23,527 bases of DNA from Oscillospiraceae bacterium (GCA_016296485.1 JAEDJF010000013.1:1-23527); one strand, 5' to 3'. Shown: positions 13,244 through 22,085, counted from the stretch's first letter. Notes: generated by a model from the letters alone, not told the origin. Translations and numbers: made by a program.

Positions 13244-14758
13244 ATGGAACTGACACATTTTGAAAAAACCGGAACCAACGAAGTTAAGCTTACCGTCACC
13301 GTAAACGCCGAGGAATTCGGACTTGCCGTTGACGCAGCCATCAGAGAAAAAGGCAAAAAGCTCACCGTTCCCGGTTTCCGTAAAGGCAAAGCGCCGAAAG
13401 CTCTTCTTGAAAAAACCTACGGAAGAGAGTATTTCTATCAGGACGCAGTAAACGAAACCTATGGCAACGCTTACGATATGGCTGTCGAGAAAGCGGAGAT
13501 TGTTCCCGTTGACCGCGCAGAAATCGAACTCGTAAGCTGCTCCGAAGAGGGTTATTCTTTTACCGCAACCGTAACCGTAAAACCCGAAGTAACCGTAAAG
13601 AGCTATAAAGGTCTCAAAGCCGAGAAACTCGTAAAAACCGTTGCCGACAGCGAAGTTGACGCCGAACTCAACCGCCTTGTTGAGAGAAACGCAAGAATCG
13701 TCGACGTAGAGGGAAGACCCGCACAGATGGGCGACCAGGCTGAAATCGACTACGAAGGCTTCAAAGACGGCGTAGCTTTTGAAGGCGGTAAAGGCGAGCA
13801 CTATCCGCTCGAGCTCGGCTCCGGACAGTTCATTCCCGGATTCGAGGAACAGGTTTGCGGTCACAGCGTAGGCGACGAGTTCGACGTAAATCTCTCTTTC
13901 CCGGAGGATTATCCCGCAGAGGAACTCAAAGGCGCTCCCGTTGTTTTCAAATGCAAACTCCATTCTATTAAATTCAAAGAGCTCCCCGTAGCTGACGACG
14001 AGTTCGCAAAAGACGTAAGCGAGTTCGACACCATCGACGAGCTCAAAGCTGACCTTAAATCAAGAATGCAGGCTAAACTTGACGCCGAAGCCGACAACGA
14101 AGTTGAGGAACAGCTCGTTGACGCCATCATCGCCAACACCACCGTTGAGGTTCCCGAGTGCATGTACGAGGCAAGAATCGAGGATATGGCGGCTGATTTC
14201 GAGAACAGACTCGCAAGATCCGGTCTTACCCTTGACGAGTACCTCAAATATACCGGCGGCGACAAAGAGGCTTTCCTTGCAGGTTTCAGACCCCAGGCTG
14301 AGCGTCAGGTAAAAATCCGTCTCGCTCTTGAGTATATCGCAAAAGCTGAAAACATCACCATGACCAAAGAGGAAATGGATGAGGAGTTCAAGAACCTTGC
14401 CGAGCGTTACGAGATGAAAGAGGAACAGGTCAGAAAGATCGTTCCCGAGACCGACCTTGCCGAGGACCTTTGCGTTGAAAAGGCAATCAAATTTGTCCGC
14501 GAAAACGCAAAGATAACCGAGACCACCGGCGAAAAGAAAGCTGCAAAGAAAAAATCCACCAAAGCCGCAAAAGAGGAAAAGGCTGATGAAGCCGCTCCCG
14601 CCGAGGAAGCTCCTAAGAAAAAACGCACCACCAAGAAAAAAGCCGAAGCAGCAGAGGAAGTAAAGACCGAGGAAGCCGCTCCCGATGAGGAAGCTCCCAA
14701 GAAAAAGACCACCCGCAAAAAGAAAAGCGATGACGGAATTGACCCCGCTATCGACTGA
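13244..14758 (+). CDS. tig: Trigger factor with long charged C-terminal extension
   Basis: Trigger factor is the ribosome-bound chaperone and prolyl isomerase that meets nascent chains at the exit tunnel. The N-terminal ribosome-binding domain contains GFRKGKAP (44-51). The FKBP-type isomerase domain spans about 155-245 (GDQAEIDYEGFKDG, then FIPGFEEQVCGHSVGD). The helical chaperone domain runs from about 250 to 428. Residues about 430-504 are an unusual tail of Lys, Ala and Glu with two near repeats, (A)PAEEAPKKKRTTKKK and (A)PDEEAPKKKTTRKKK. Typical trigger factors are about 430 residues, so the tail is extra. ATG follows AGGAGG at about 13231-13236. It heads the tig-clpP-clpX-lon-engB cluster. 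Confidence 0.95.
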   Translation: MELTHFEKTGTNEVKLTVTVNAEEFGLAVDAAIREKGKKLTVPGFRKGKAPKALLEKTYGREYFYQDAVNETYGNAYDMAVEKAEIVPVDRAEIELVSCSEEGYSFTATVTVKPEVTVKSYKGLKAEKLVKTVADSEVDAELNRLVERNARIVDVEGRPAQMGDQAEIDYEGFKDGVAFEGGKGEHYPLELGSGQFIPGFEEQVCGHSVGDEFDVNLSFPEDYPAEELKGAPVVFKCKLHSIKFKELPVADDEFAKDVSEFDTIDELKADLKSRMQAKLDAEADNEVEEQLVDAIIANTTVEVPECMYEARIEDMAADFENRLARSGLTLDEYLKYTGGDKEAFLAGFRPQAERQVKIRLALEYIAKAENITMTKEEMDEEFKNLAERYEMKEEQVRKIVPETDLAEDLCVEKAIKFVRENAKITETTGEKKAAKKKSTKAAKEEKADEAAPAEEAPKKKRTTKKKAEAAEEVKTEEAAPDEEAPKKKTTRKKKSDDGIDPAID

Positions 14759-14812
14759 TTAAGCGACAACACGGTTTCGGGAGAAACTGCAATATAATCC
14801 GCTTGTATTGGA

Positions 14813-14845
14813 GGATCTCCGGAATATTTTTCCGGAGGTCCTTTG
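14813..14845 (+). terminator. Terminator/attenuator hairpin between tig and clpP
   Basis: A 12-base-pair stem (14813-14824 with 14830-14841, one G-T pair, core TCTCCGGAA/TTCCGGAGG) with a five-base loop is followed by only TTTG. The stem is strong and the T tract weak, so termination may be partial, letting some tig transcripts reach clpP. No convincing clpP promoter or CtsR site was seen in the rest of the 143-base gap. Confidence 0.65.
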
Positions 14846-14901
14846 TAAAATAAGACAAATTACGACTTTTAGTCATTAATGCCGAAAGGAGTGATAACCT
14901 A

Positions 14902-15486
14902 ATGAGCTTAGTCCCAATGGTTATTGAACAAACAAACAGAGGAGAGCGCTCTTACGATATTTTTTCACGCCTGCTCAACGACAGAATTATAATGCTTTGC
15001 GACGAGGTAAATGACGCCAGCGCAAGCCTTGTTGTGGCACAGCTCCTTTATCTTGAGGGACAGGACCCGGATAAAGACATAAGCCTTTACATCAACAGCC
15101 CCGGCGGCTCCATTTCCGCAGGTATGGCGATTTACGACACTATGCAGTACATCAAATGCGACGTTTCCACCATTTGCGTCGGTATGGCGGCGTCTATGGG
15201 CGCATTCCTTCTCAGCTCCGGAACCAAGGGCAAACGCCTTGCGCTTCCGAACAGCGAGGTAATTATCCACCAGCCTCTCGGCGGCGCGCAGGGTCAGGCT
15301 TCCGACATCAAAATTCACGCCGACCACATTATTGCAATCCGCGAGAAACTGAACCGCCTTCTTGCGGAGCAGACCGGTCAGCCCCTTGACGTAATTTACC
15401 GCGACACCGACAGAGACAATTTTATGACTGCGCAGGAAGCTCTCGAATACGGGCTTGTTGATAAGGTTATTGACCACAGAGAATAA
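14902..15486 (+). CDS. clpP: ATP-dependent Clp protease proteolytic subunit ClpP
   Basis: This 194-residue serine peptidase forms the double-heptamer chamber of ClpXP. The catalytic triad is intact: S98 in GMAASMG, H123 in IIHQPLGG and D172 in TDRDNF. SLYINSPGGSISAGMAIYDTM is the family signature. Length is normal, and a very short N-terminal stretch before VIEQTNRGERSYD suggests the usual self-processed propeptide. AAAGGAGTGAT precedes the ATG. clpX follows after 26 bases, so the two subunits are made together. In Bacillus clpP lies away from clpX; here it sits between tig and clpX, as in E. coli. Confidence 0.97.
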   Translation: MSLVPMVIEQTNRGERSYDIFSRLLNDRIIMLCDEVNDASASLVVAQLLYLEGQDPDKDISLYINSPGGSISAGMAIYDTMQYIKCDVSTICVGMAASMGAFLLSSGTKGKRLALPNSEVIIHQPLGGAQGQASDIKIHADHIIAIREKLNRLLAEQTGQPLDVIYRDTDRDNFMTAQEALEYGLVDKVIDHRE

Positions 15487-15512
15487 TTTAGCATAATTTG
15501 GAGGCTTAAAAT

Positions 15513-16826
15513 ATGGCCAATAAAGACGAACACAAAATGCGCTGTTCTTTTTGCGGAAAGACCCAGGACATGGTTTATAAAATGATAACCGGTCCCGGAG
15601 TGTGCATTTGCGACGAGTGCGTCGATCTTTGTATGAATATCATATACGATGAGGAAGACGATCCGCTCTTAAAGACAAAACGGAAAAAGAACGAAAAAGA
15701 TAAAGCACTTATAGATCCTTCTACGCTTTTAAAACCGGCTGAGCTTAAAGCCGTGCTCGATAAATATGTAATAGGGCAGGATGAGGCAAAAAGAACGCTT
15801 TGTGTTGCTGTCTATAACCACTATAAGCGAATTTTGAGCAAAATGGATACCGACGACGTTGAGCTTCAAAAGAGCAACGTGCTCATGCTCGGACCGACCG
15901 GTACTGGAAAGACCCTCCTTGCGCAGACTTTGGCAAGGGTTCTTGGCGTTCCTTTCGCAATCGCTGACGCCACTACCATTACCGAAGCCGGATACGTCGG
16001 CGAGGACGCTGAAAACGTCCTTTTGAGGCTTATCCAGGCGGCGGATTTTGATATTGAAGCCGCCCAGCGCGGAATTATCTACGTCGATGAAATCGACAAA
16101 ATTACCCGCAAGTCGGAAAACCCATCCATTACGAGGGATGTCGGCGGCGAGGGCGTTCAGCAGGCGCTTCTTAAAATGCTCGAGGGAACCGTTTCCAACG
16201 TTCCGCCCCAGGGCGGACGCAAGCACCCGCAGCAGGAATTTATCCAAATTGACACAACGAACATTCTTTTCATCTGCGGCGGTTCCTTCGACGGAATCGA
16301 GCCGATAATTGAAAAGAGAATAGCGAGCTCCGCTCTCGGTTTCGGCGGCACCGTGCTCAGCCAGAAGTCAAAAGAGGGCACAGAGCTGCTCAAAAAAGTT
16401 ACTCCCCACGACCTTGTTAAATTCGGTATTATTCCGGAGATGGTCGGACGCCTTCCGGTCATTACGACCCTTGAAAATCTCGATAAGGCCGCTCTCGTTA
16501 GAGTCCTTACCGAGCCGAAAAACAGCCTTGTCAAGCAGTATCAGAAGCTTTTCAGCCTTGACGGAGTAAACCTCCAGTTTACTGACGGCGCCCTTTCCGC
16601 AATCGCCCAGAAGGCGATAGACAGAAAAACCGGCGCAAGGGGTCTTCGCTCAATTATGGAGGAAACCCTTGAAAAGCTGATGTTTGAGCTTCCTTCCGAC
16701 GAAACCATTGAAGTTGTGGTAGTTGGGGAGGAATGTGTGACTGAGGGCGCACAGCCGCAAATTGAGCGCAATCCGCACAAAAAGCATATCCCGCTGGAAG
16801 TTGCGACCGGACTTGCAGAAAAATAA
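15513..16826 (+). CDS. clpX: ATP-dependent Clp protease ATP-binding subunit ClpX
   Basis: This 437-residue AAA+ unfoldase delivers substrates to ClpP. The N-terminal zinc-binding domain has C11, C14, C33 and C36 (CSFCGK, then CDEC). The AAA module shows Walker A GPTGTGKT (127-134), the pore loop GYVG (160-163), Walker B IIYVDEID (to 195), the RKH loop in GGRKHP and sensor 2 in KTGARGLRSIMEE. The hydrophobic LGF loop that docks on ClpP is seen in SSALGFGG. GGAGG lies ten bases before the ATG, with clpP just upstream. A hairpin and lon follow. All functional elements are present. Confidence 0.98.
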   Translation: MANKDEHKMRCSFCGKTQDMVYKMITGPGVCICDECVDLCMNIIYDEEDDPLLKTKRKKNEKDKALIDPSTLLKPAELKAVLDKYVIGQDEAKRTLCVAVYNHYKRILSKMDTDDVELQKSNVLMLGPTGTGKTLLAQTLARVLGVPFAIADATTITEAGYVGEDAENVLLRLIQAADFDIEAAQRGIIYVDEIDKITRKSENPSITRDVGGEGVQQALLKMLEGTVSNVPPQGGRKHPQQEFIQIDTTNILFICGGSFDGIEPIIEKRIASSALGFGGTVLSQKSKEGTELLKKVTPHDLVKFGIIPEMVGRLPVITTLENLDKAALVRVLTEPKNSLVKQYQKLFSLDGVNLQFTDGALSAIAQKAIDRKTGARGLRSIMEETLEKLMFELPSDETIEVVVVGEECVTEGAQPQIERNPHKKHIPLEVATGLAEK

Positions 16827-16847
16827 TTATATAATTTTCTAATTGTA

Positions 16848-16883
16848 CGGCAGCCTTTTGGGCTTTTGCTCAAAGGGTTGCCG
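16848..16883 (+). other. Hairpin between clpX and lon, possible attenuator
   Basis: About 13 pairs with a few G-T pairs (16848-16860 with 16871-16883, ends CGGCA/TGCCG) enclose a ten-base loop. The following sequence CTTCCCC has no T run, so this is not a classical terminator. It may stabilise or divide the transcript between clpX and lon. Confidence 0.5.
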
Positions 16884-16916
16884 CTTCCCCTATATATTTG
16901 CCGGGAGGTGAATTAA

Positions 16917-19343
16917 ATGGCAGAAAAAAATGAAAACATAGAAATACGGACCCTTCCTATGATAGCGCTCCGGGGAATAGTCCTTTTCCCGAGCATGATT
17001 CTCAATTTTGACGTGGGCAGGAAAAAATCCATTGCCGCTCTCGACGAGGTAATGAAGGGAAACCGGACGGTTTTTCTTTCGGCACAAAAGAACGTCGAGG
17101 AGGACGAGATTTTAGCCGATAACGTGAATAAAGTCGGCGTCGTCGCAGAAGTGCGCCAGGTGCTCAAAGGCAGCGACAATACGATGCGTGTCATCGTTGA
17201 AGGCAAATACCGCGCGAAAATTGTGGAAATTGTTTCCGAAGAACCTTATTTTGAGGCGTCGGTGCAGGAATTTCCGCTTAAAGATATAAGACCGAAAAAA
17301 TCCGTTCTCTGTGACGCGCTTATGCGCACCGTCAAGGACCTTTTCAACGAGTATACATATCTTGTGCCGAAAATGCCGAAGGACATTGTGCTGAAGGCTT
17401 TCAGTACGGATGACCCGAAATTTCTCGGCGAGTTCCTTGCCGGAAACCTCAATATTGATATTGAGGACAAGCAGAGCATTCTTGAGGAGTCCAACTACGT
17501 AAAACGTCTTGAACTTCTTGCGGGAGTTCTTGAAAACGAGAACAATATCCTCAACGTTGAGCACGACATTTTTGAAAAGGTAAAGGACCAGGTTGACCAG
17601 AACCAGCGTGAATATTATCTTCGTGAGCAGCTCAAAGCCATAACCGACGAGCTTGGAGACGGAGAGAACGTCCAGGAGGAAGCGGACGTTTACCGCAAGA
17701 AAATCGAGGAGCTTGGACTTGAGGGCGAAGTAAAGGAAAAACTGCTTGAGGAAACGGACAGGCTCTTTAAAATGCCACCGAACAGCCACGAATCAAGCGT
17801 AATAAGGGGATACCTCGACACCTGTCTTGCGCTCCCTTGGAATAAAAAGACAGTTGAGAAAATTGACCTTGAGAAAGCGAAAAAACAGCTCGACAAAAAC
17901 CACTACGGTCTTGAGAAAGTCAAAGAACGAATCCTTGAGCTTCTCGCCGTAAGAAAGCTCGCCCCGGACATCAAGGGACAGATAATTTGCCTTGTGGGTC
18001 CGCCCGGAGTCGGTAAAACCTCCATAGCTAAAGACATTGCTGCGGCTATGGGAAGAAAATATACGAGAATTTCTCTCGGCGGAATGAAGGACGAGTCCGA
18101 TATTCGCGGACACAGAAAGACCTATATCGGCGCGATGCCCGGTCGCATAATGAACGCTGTCAAGCTGGCGGGAAGCAAAAACGCCCTTATCCTTCTTGAT
18201 GAGATTGATAAAATGGGCAACGATTTCCGCGGCGACCCTGCGTCGGCAATGCTCGAAGTGCTTGACCCGGAGCAAAACTTCGCTTTCCGCGACCACTATA
18301 TCGAAGTGCCCTTCGACCTTTCGGATATTCTTTTTATAACCACCGCCAACGATATGAGCACCATTCCCGAGCCTCTTTTCGACCGAATGGAGGTCATTGA
18401 GCTTTCTTCCTATACGAGGGAGGAAAAGTTCCAAATCGCGAAGCGCCACCTTATAAAAAAGGAAATGAAGCGCCACGGCCTTACGGCAAAGGAGCTTAAA
18501 ATTGCCGACGACGCAATTTACGCCGTGCTCGATTACTATACCCGGGAAGCCGGAGTAAGAAATCTTGAGCGTACAATGGGAACGCTTTGCCGCAAAGCGG
18601 CAAAGAAAATTGTTTCCGGGGAAACCTCGAAGGTGGTTATCAATGCGGACAACATTTCCGATTTTCTCGGTGTCAAAAAGTTTAAACCCGAAACGATACA
18701 GGAGGAAAACAGTGTCGGTCTTGTAAACGGTCTTGCCTGGACCTCCGTAGGCGGTGCGATGCTACAGGTGGAGGTTGCCGTTCTTGACGGCAACGGAAAA
18801 GTTGAACTTACCGGAAATCTCGGCGACGTTATGAAAGAGTCGGCGAGAGCCGCCGTCAGCTACGTACGCTCCTGTACCGAAAAGTATGGAATTGAACACG
18901 ATTTTTATAAGAATAAGGATATTCATATCCACATCCCGGAGGGCGCTGTTCCCAAGGACGGTCCTTCCGCCGGCGTAACAATGTGCACCGCAATCGTGTC
19001 CGCCCTTGCCGGTATTCCGGTGAGAAGGGAAGTGGCGATGACCGGAGAAATTACTCTTCGTGGACGGGTGCTGCCTATTGGCGGACTTCGTGAAAAGGCG
19101 ATGGCAGCCTACCGCGCGGGCGTAAAAACCGTGATTGTGCCGCAGGACAACGTTCCGGACCTTGAGGAAATTGACCCGGTTGTAAAAAATGCCATTGCTT
19201 TTGTTCCCGCTTCCGACGTAGAAACGGTGCTCAAAGCGGCGCTTATAAAACCCGTCGATCCGGTTATTACCCACGAGAAACCGTACACGGATATTCCGCT
19301 TATGACCATTGATAGCAAGCCGTCCGCCATTAACATTCAGTAA
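16917..19343 (+). CDS. lon: ATP-dependent protease Lon (LonA)
   Basis: This 808-residue soluble protease has the LonA layout. An N-terminal substrate-binding domain (about 10-200, RTLPMIALRGIVLFPSM) is followed by a helical region, the AAA module with Walker A GPPGVGKT (361-368) and Walker B LILLDEID (424-431), and the C-terminal peptidase with S684 in PKDGPSAG and K727 in GGLREK forming the Ser-Lys dyad. It degrades misfolded and regulatory proteins. GGGAGGTGA at 16902-16910 precedes the ATG. It has no membrane segment, so it is LonA and not LonB. It lies between clpX and engB, and engB begins 13 bases after its stop. Complete, with no oddities. Confidence 0.98.
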   Translation: MAEKNENIEIRTLPMIALRGIVLFPSMILNFDVGRKKSIAALDEVMKGNRTVFLSAQKNVEEDEILADNVNKVGVVAEVRQVLKGSDNTMRVIVEGKYRAKIVEIVSEEPYFEASVQEFPLKDIRPKKSVLCDALMRTVKDLFNEYTYLVPKMPKDIVLKAFSTDDPKFLGEFLAGNLNIDIEDKQSILEESNYVKRLELLAGVLENENNILNVEHDIFEKVKDQVDQNQREYYLREQLKAITDELGDGENVQEEADVYRKKIEELGLEGEVKEKLLEETDRLFKMPPNSHESSVIRGYLDTCLALPWNKKTVEKIDLEKAKKQLDKNHYGLEKVKERILELLAVRKLAPDIKGQIICLVGPPGVGKTSIAKDIAAAMGRKYTRISLGGMKDESDIRGHRKTYIGAMPGRIMNAVKLAGSKNALILLDEIDKMGNDFRGDPASAMLEVLDPEQNFAFRDHYIEVPFDLSDILFITTANDMSTIPEPLFDRMEVIELSSYTREEKFQIAKRHLIKKEMKRHGLTAKELKIADDAIYAVLDYYTREAGVRNLERTMGTLCRKAAKKIVSGETSKVVINADNISDFLGVKKFKPETIQEENSVGLVNGLAWTSVGGAMLQVEVAVLDGNGKVELTGNLGDVMKESARAAVSYVRSCTEKYGIEHDFYKNKDIHIHIPEGAVPKDGPSAGVTMCTAIVSALAGIPVRREVAMTGEITLRGRVLPIGGLREKAMAAYRAGVKTVIVPQDNVPDLEEIDPVVKNAIAFVPASDVETVLKAALIKPVDPVITHEKPYTDIPLMTIDSKPSAINIQ

Positions 19344-19356
19344 GAGGTAAAGACAG

Positions 19357-19968
19357 ATGAACTATAACCACGCTGTATTTGAAGCCGCCTACGGAACGTC
19401 AAAGCAGCTTCCGAAAGAAAACAATATTGAATTTGCCTTTGCGGGGCATTCCAACGTGGGAAAATCCTCTCTTTTGAACGCGATTTTCGGGCGGAAAGCT
19501 CTTGCAAAGGTTTCAAGCCAGCCGGGAAAGACCGCCACGGTAAATTTCTACGACATAGACGGTGTAAAGTTTGTTGACTTGCCGGGCTACGGCTACGCAA
19601 AAGTCTCGCTGAACGATAAGAAACGCTGGGCGGACCTCGTTGAGGGTTACCTTATGAGCGACAGGGACATCCGCCTTGTGGTCCAGCTTGTTGACAGCCG
19701 CCACGAGCCCACAAAAGACGACGTTCAGATGATTGATTTTATGATTGATAACGAAATGCCTTTTGTTATTGCGCTCACTAAAGCTGATAAGCTCAACAAA
19801 ACCGAGCGCAGAAAGCGCGAGGAAGCCTTTATGTCGGAGATTCCCTGCGCGGACCAAATCACTATGGTTTGGACGAGCACCGTTACCGGAGAGGGAATTT
19901 CGGAGCTTAAAGAAATTTTTGAGGAGCTTCTCATCGACGATGACGATGAAGAGCTTGACGAAGAATAA
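19357..19968 (+). CDS. engB: Ribosome biogenesis GTP-binding protein EngB (YsxC/YihA)
   Basis: This 203-residue TRAFAC-class GTPase is needed for 50S assembly in other bacteria. It shows G1 GHSNVGKSS (30-38), the switch region QPGKTATVNFYDI, G3 DLPGYGYAK (74-82) and G4 TKAD (141-144). The last dozen residues are strongly acidic (DDDDEELDEE). The ATG follows AGAGGT by a short spacer, 13 bases after lon; lonA-ysxC is a known Firmicutes pairing. Its TAA stop is the start of the A tract of a bidirectional terminator. Confidence 0.95.
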   Translation: MNYNHAVFEAAYGTSKQLPKENNIEFAFAGHSNVGKSSLLNAIFGRKALAKVSSQPGKTATVNFYDIDGVKFVDLPGYGYAKVSLNDKKRWADLVEGYLMSDRDIRLVVQLVDSRHEPTKDDVQMIDFMIDNEMPFVIALTKADKLNKTERRKREEAFMSEIPCADQITMVWTSTVTGEGISELKEIFEELLIDDDDEELDEE

Positions 19969-20002
19969 AAAACAGCGGGCGCTTAAACGCCCGCTGTTTT
20001 TT
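19967..20002. terminator. Bidirectional terminator between engB and dapA
   Basis: A perfect nine-pair GC-rich stem, CAGCGGGCG (19973-19981) with CGCCCGCTG (19988-19996), is flanked by six A on the left and six T on the right. It can therefore stop transcription from both strands. It overlaps the stop codons of both convergent genes, showing very tight packing. Confidence 0.92.
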
Positions 20003-20888
20003 ATAATATTTTATATTCTTCGAGCACGTCTATGAGTTTTGCCCGCTTTTCGTTACTCATCGGGCAAAGGGGAAGCCTTAACCCGCCGACGTCAAAGCCG
20101 GAAATACAGAGAGCTTCTTTTATAGGAATCGGATTGACGTCGGAAAAAAGCGCGTCAATAAGCGGCATTAGCTCAATTTGAAGCTTTGCGGCTTCGGCTG
20201 TGTTGCCGGAAAAATAAAGGTGACACATATCGTGGACCTCTTTCGGCAAAAGGTTCCCGAGCACTGAAATGACGCCCTTGCCGCCGAGGCTGAGTGTCGG
20301 AACGACCGAATCGTCGTTCCCGGAATATACGTCGAGCTCATCGCCGCAAAGCTTGCGAATCCTTGCCATCTGAGCAAGGTTTCCTGAAGCCTCCTTTACG
20401 GCGTATATGTTGGGGTGCTGGGAGAGTTTAAAGTACGTTTCGGGTTTTATGTTTACGGCGGTTCGCGAGGGCACGTTGTAAACAATTACCGGAAGCTGAG
20501 CTCGGTCCGCAACGAAATTATAGTGCTCAACAAGACCCTGCTCATTCGCTTTGTTGTAGTAAGGCGTAACGCAAAGAACAGCGTCTGCGCCGGCGTTTCT
20601 TGCGCTTAAAGCGAGCCTTGCGGCGTGGTTTGTGTTGTTGCTGCCGGCGCCGGCAATAAGCGGCACACGGCCGTTTATTGTGTCCTTCGCGCAGCAGATG
20701 ATGTTATACTGCTCCTCGTCGGAAAGGGTCGCAGATTCGCCGGTGGTTCCGTTTACAACGATAGCGTCGGCGCCTTTTTCGATGAGCATATCAATGAGAT
20801 CAGCGTATTTTTTGAGATCGACGGTACCGTCCTCCCTCATAGGAGTTACAGTAGCGACACCACAGCCTTCAAATATAGTGTGTTTCAC
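20001..20888 (-). CDS. dapA: 4-hydroxy-tetrahydrodipicolinate synthase
   Basis: This 295-residue class I (Schiff-base) aldolase condenses pyruvate with aspartate semialdehyde, the first committed step to diaminopimelate and lysine. Active-site residues follow the E. coli enzyme with an offset of four: T48/T49 in NGTTGES, Y137 in YNVPSRT, R142 and the lysine K165 in AVKEASGN. The GTG start lies downstream (on this strand) of GGGGGAAT at 20894-20900. It is the second gene after asd with a 58-base gap and no terminator, so the two share a transcript. The product is used for cell wall cross-bridges and, in spore formers, for dipicolinate. Confidence 0.96.
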   Translation of the reverse strand: MKHTIFEGCGVATVTPMREDGTVDLKKYADLIDMLIEKGADAIVVNGTTGESATLSDEEQYNIICCAKDTINGRVPLIAGAGSNNTNHAARLALSARNAGADAVLCVTPYYNKANEQGLVEHYNFVADRAQLPVIVYNVPSRTAVNIKPETYFKLSQHPNIYAVKEASGNLAQMARIRKLCGDELDVYSGNDDSVVPTLSLGGKGVISVLGNLLPKEVHDMCHLYFSGNTAEAAKLQIELMPLIDALFSDVNPIPIKEALCISGFDVGGLRLPLCPMSNEKRAKLIDVLEEYKIL

Positions 20889-20946
20889 AAAAATTCCCCC
20901 ATAATTAATTGATACGTATTTTATATTCCGAAGCGCTATTTTTTAT

Positions 20947-22026
20947 TCAGTCGAAAAAGCCCTTTGCGGCGAAAAGCTCCGCCATAAGTATATTTCCTCC
21001 GGCGGCTCCGCGGATGGTGTTGTGTGAAAGAGAGACAAATTTATAGTCGTATTGGCTGTCCTCCCGAAGCCTTCCTATGGTTATACCCATTCCGTTTTCA
21101 AAATCCCGGTCAAGCTTTGCCTGGGGTCTGTCGGGTTCGTCGAAATATTTTAGAAGTTGGACAGGGGCGGAGGGTAGCTTAAGAAGCTGTGGCTCGCCTT
21201 TAAATTCCGCCCAGCGTTTTATAATTTCGTCAATGCTCGGCTTTTGCTTAAAGCTCACAAAAACCGCCGCGGTATGCCCGTCGGAAACGGGAACGCGGAG
21301 ACATTGAGAAGTAATATCCGGTAAATCGGCGTTAATTATCTCTTTTCCGTAAATCTTACCCCAGATTTTAAGGGGCTCAAGCTCGCTTTTGGTTTCTTCG
21401 CCGCTTATGTACGGAATGACGTTGTCGACCATTTCGGGCCAGCGGGCAAAATTTTTGCCCGCGCCGGAAATCGCCTGATAGGTGCAAACGAGAACTTTTT
21501 TAAGCCCGAATTCCCGAAGCGGATGGAGCGCGGGAACGTAACTTTGAATTGAGCAGTTGGATTTTACGGCGATAAATCCTCGCTTTGTTCCAAGGCGCTC
21601 GCGCTGGAATTTAACGATTTCCATGTGCTCTGGGTTTATTTCGGGGATTATCATGGGTACGTCCGAAACGTTTCGATTCGCGCTGTTGTTTGACATGACG
21701 GGACATTCGAGCCTTGCGTATTTTTCCTCAAGAGCCCTCGTTGATTCTCTGTCGAGATTTATTGCGCAGAACACGAAATCCACTTCTTTTGCGATTCTTT
21801 CGGCGTCTTTTTCGGCGTCGAGAACGACAATAGATTTTACTTCTTCGGGAATAGGGCCGTGCATTGCCCAGCGCCCGAAAACGGCTTTTTCATAGGTGCT
21901 TCCGGCGCTCCTTTCGGAAGCTGCCAGAACTGAAATTTTAAACCAAGGGTGTCCGTTTAAAAGAGTTACCAGCCTTTGTCCGACCATTCCGGTCGCTCCG
22001 ATTACTCCGACTTTATACGTTTTCAA
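20947..22026 (-). CDS. asd: Aspartate-semialdehyde dehydrogenase, archaeal/fungal-type
   Basis: This roughly 359-residue NADPH enzyme makes aspartate semialdehyde from aspartyl phosphate. Features are the Rossmann motif GVIGATGMVG (7-16), catalytic C158 in KSNCSIQ, the SGAGK loop (187-191) and H251 in SDGHTAAV. The sequence type matches the TIGR00978-like branch found in archaea and yeast and also in many Clostridia, rather than the E. coli type. I start it at TTG 22026 because AAGGGGG lies just upstream and the family begins 'KxYKVGVIGATG'. An in-frame ATG at 22080 would add 18 residues with no family match. It feeds dapA directly downstream and is divergent from queA. No clear minus-strand promoter or lysine riboswitch was seen in the 115-base gap. 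Confidence 0.93.
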   Translation of the reverse strand: MKTYKVGVIGATGMVGQRLVTLLNGHPWFKISVLAASERSAGSTYEKAVFGRWAMHGPIPEEVKSIVVLDAEKDAERIAKEVDFVFCAINLDRESTRALEEKYARLECPVMSNNSANRNVSDVPMIIPEINPEHMEIVKFQRERLGTKRGFIAVKSNCSIQSYVPALHPLREFGLKKVLVCTYQAISGAGKNFARWPEMVDNVIPYISGEETKSELEPLKIWGKIYGKEIINADLPDITSQCLRVPVSDGHTAAVFVSFKQKPSIDEIIKRWAEFKGEPQLLKLPSAPVQLLKYFDEPDRPQAKLDRDFENGMGITIGRLREDSQYDYKFVSLSHNTIRGAAGGNILMAELFAAKGFFD

Positions 22027-22056
22027 GATAAATTCCCCCTTATATATAAAATGCGC

Positions 22057-22085
22057 TTGAAATAGGGAAGCGATTGCCATATAAT
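22057..22085 (+). promoter_or_regulatory. Sigma-A promoter for queA
   Basis: TTGAAA at 22057-22062, exactly 17 bases, then a perfect TATAAT at 22080-22085. It lies in the asd-queA divergent gap and leaves a leader of about 50 bases. It is the best canonical promoter in the window. Confidence 0.8.

Noticed and set aside
13229..13963. Minus-strand open frame of 244 codons opposite tig
   Set aside because: It is antisense to a conserved trigger factor and shows no family motif; such frames follow from codon bias.
14793..14798. TATAAT in the tig-clpP gap as a clpP promoter
   Set aside because: No -35 lies at 16-18 bases upstream and the hairpin at 14813-14841 would immediately follow it, so I do not call a promoter.
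14842..14880. Possible CtsR or CIRCE heat-shock operator before clpP (GACTTTTAGTC palindrome)
   Set aside because: It does not match the CtsR heptad repeat or the CIRCE inverted repeat; the palindrome is short and could be chance.
22027..22080. Longer asd reading frame starting at ATG 22080
   Set aside because: The added 18 residues match nothing in the family, and a strong AAGGGGG lies directly before the TTG at 22026.
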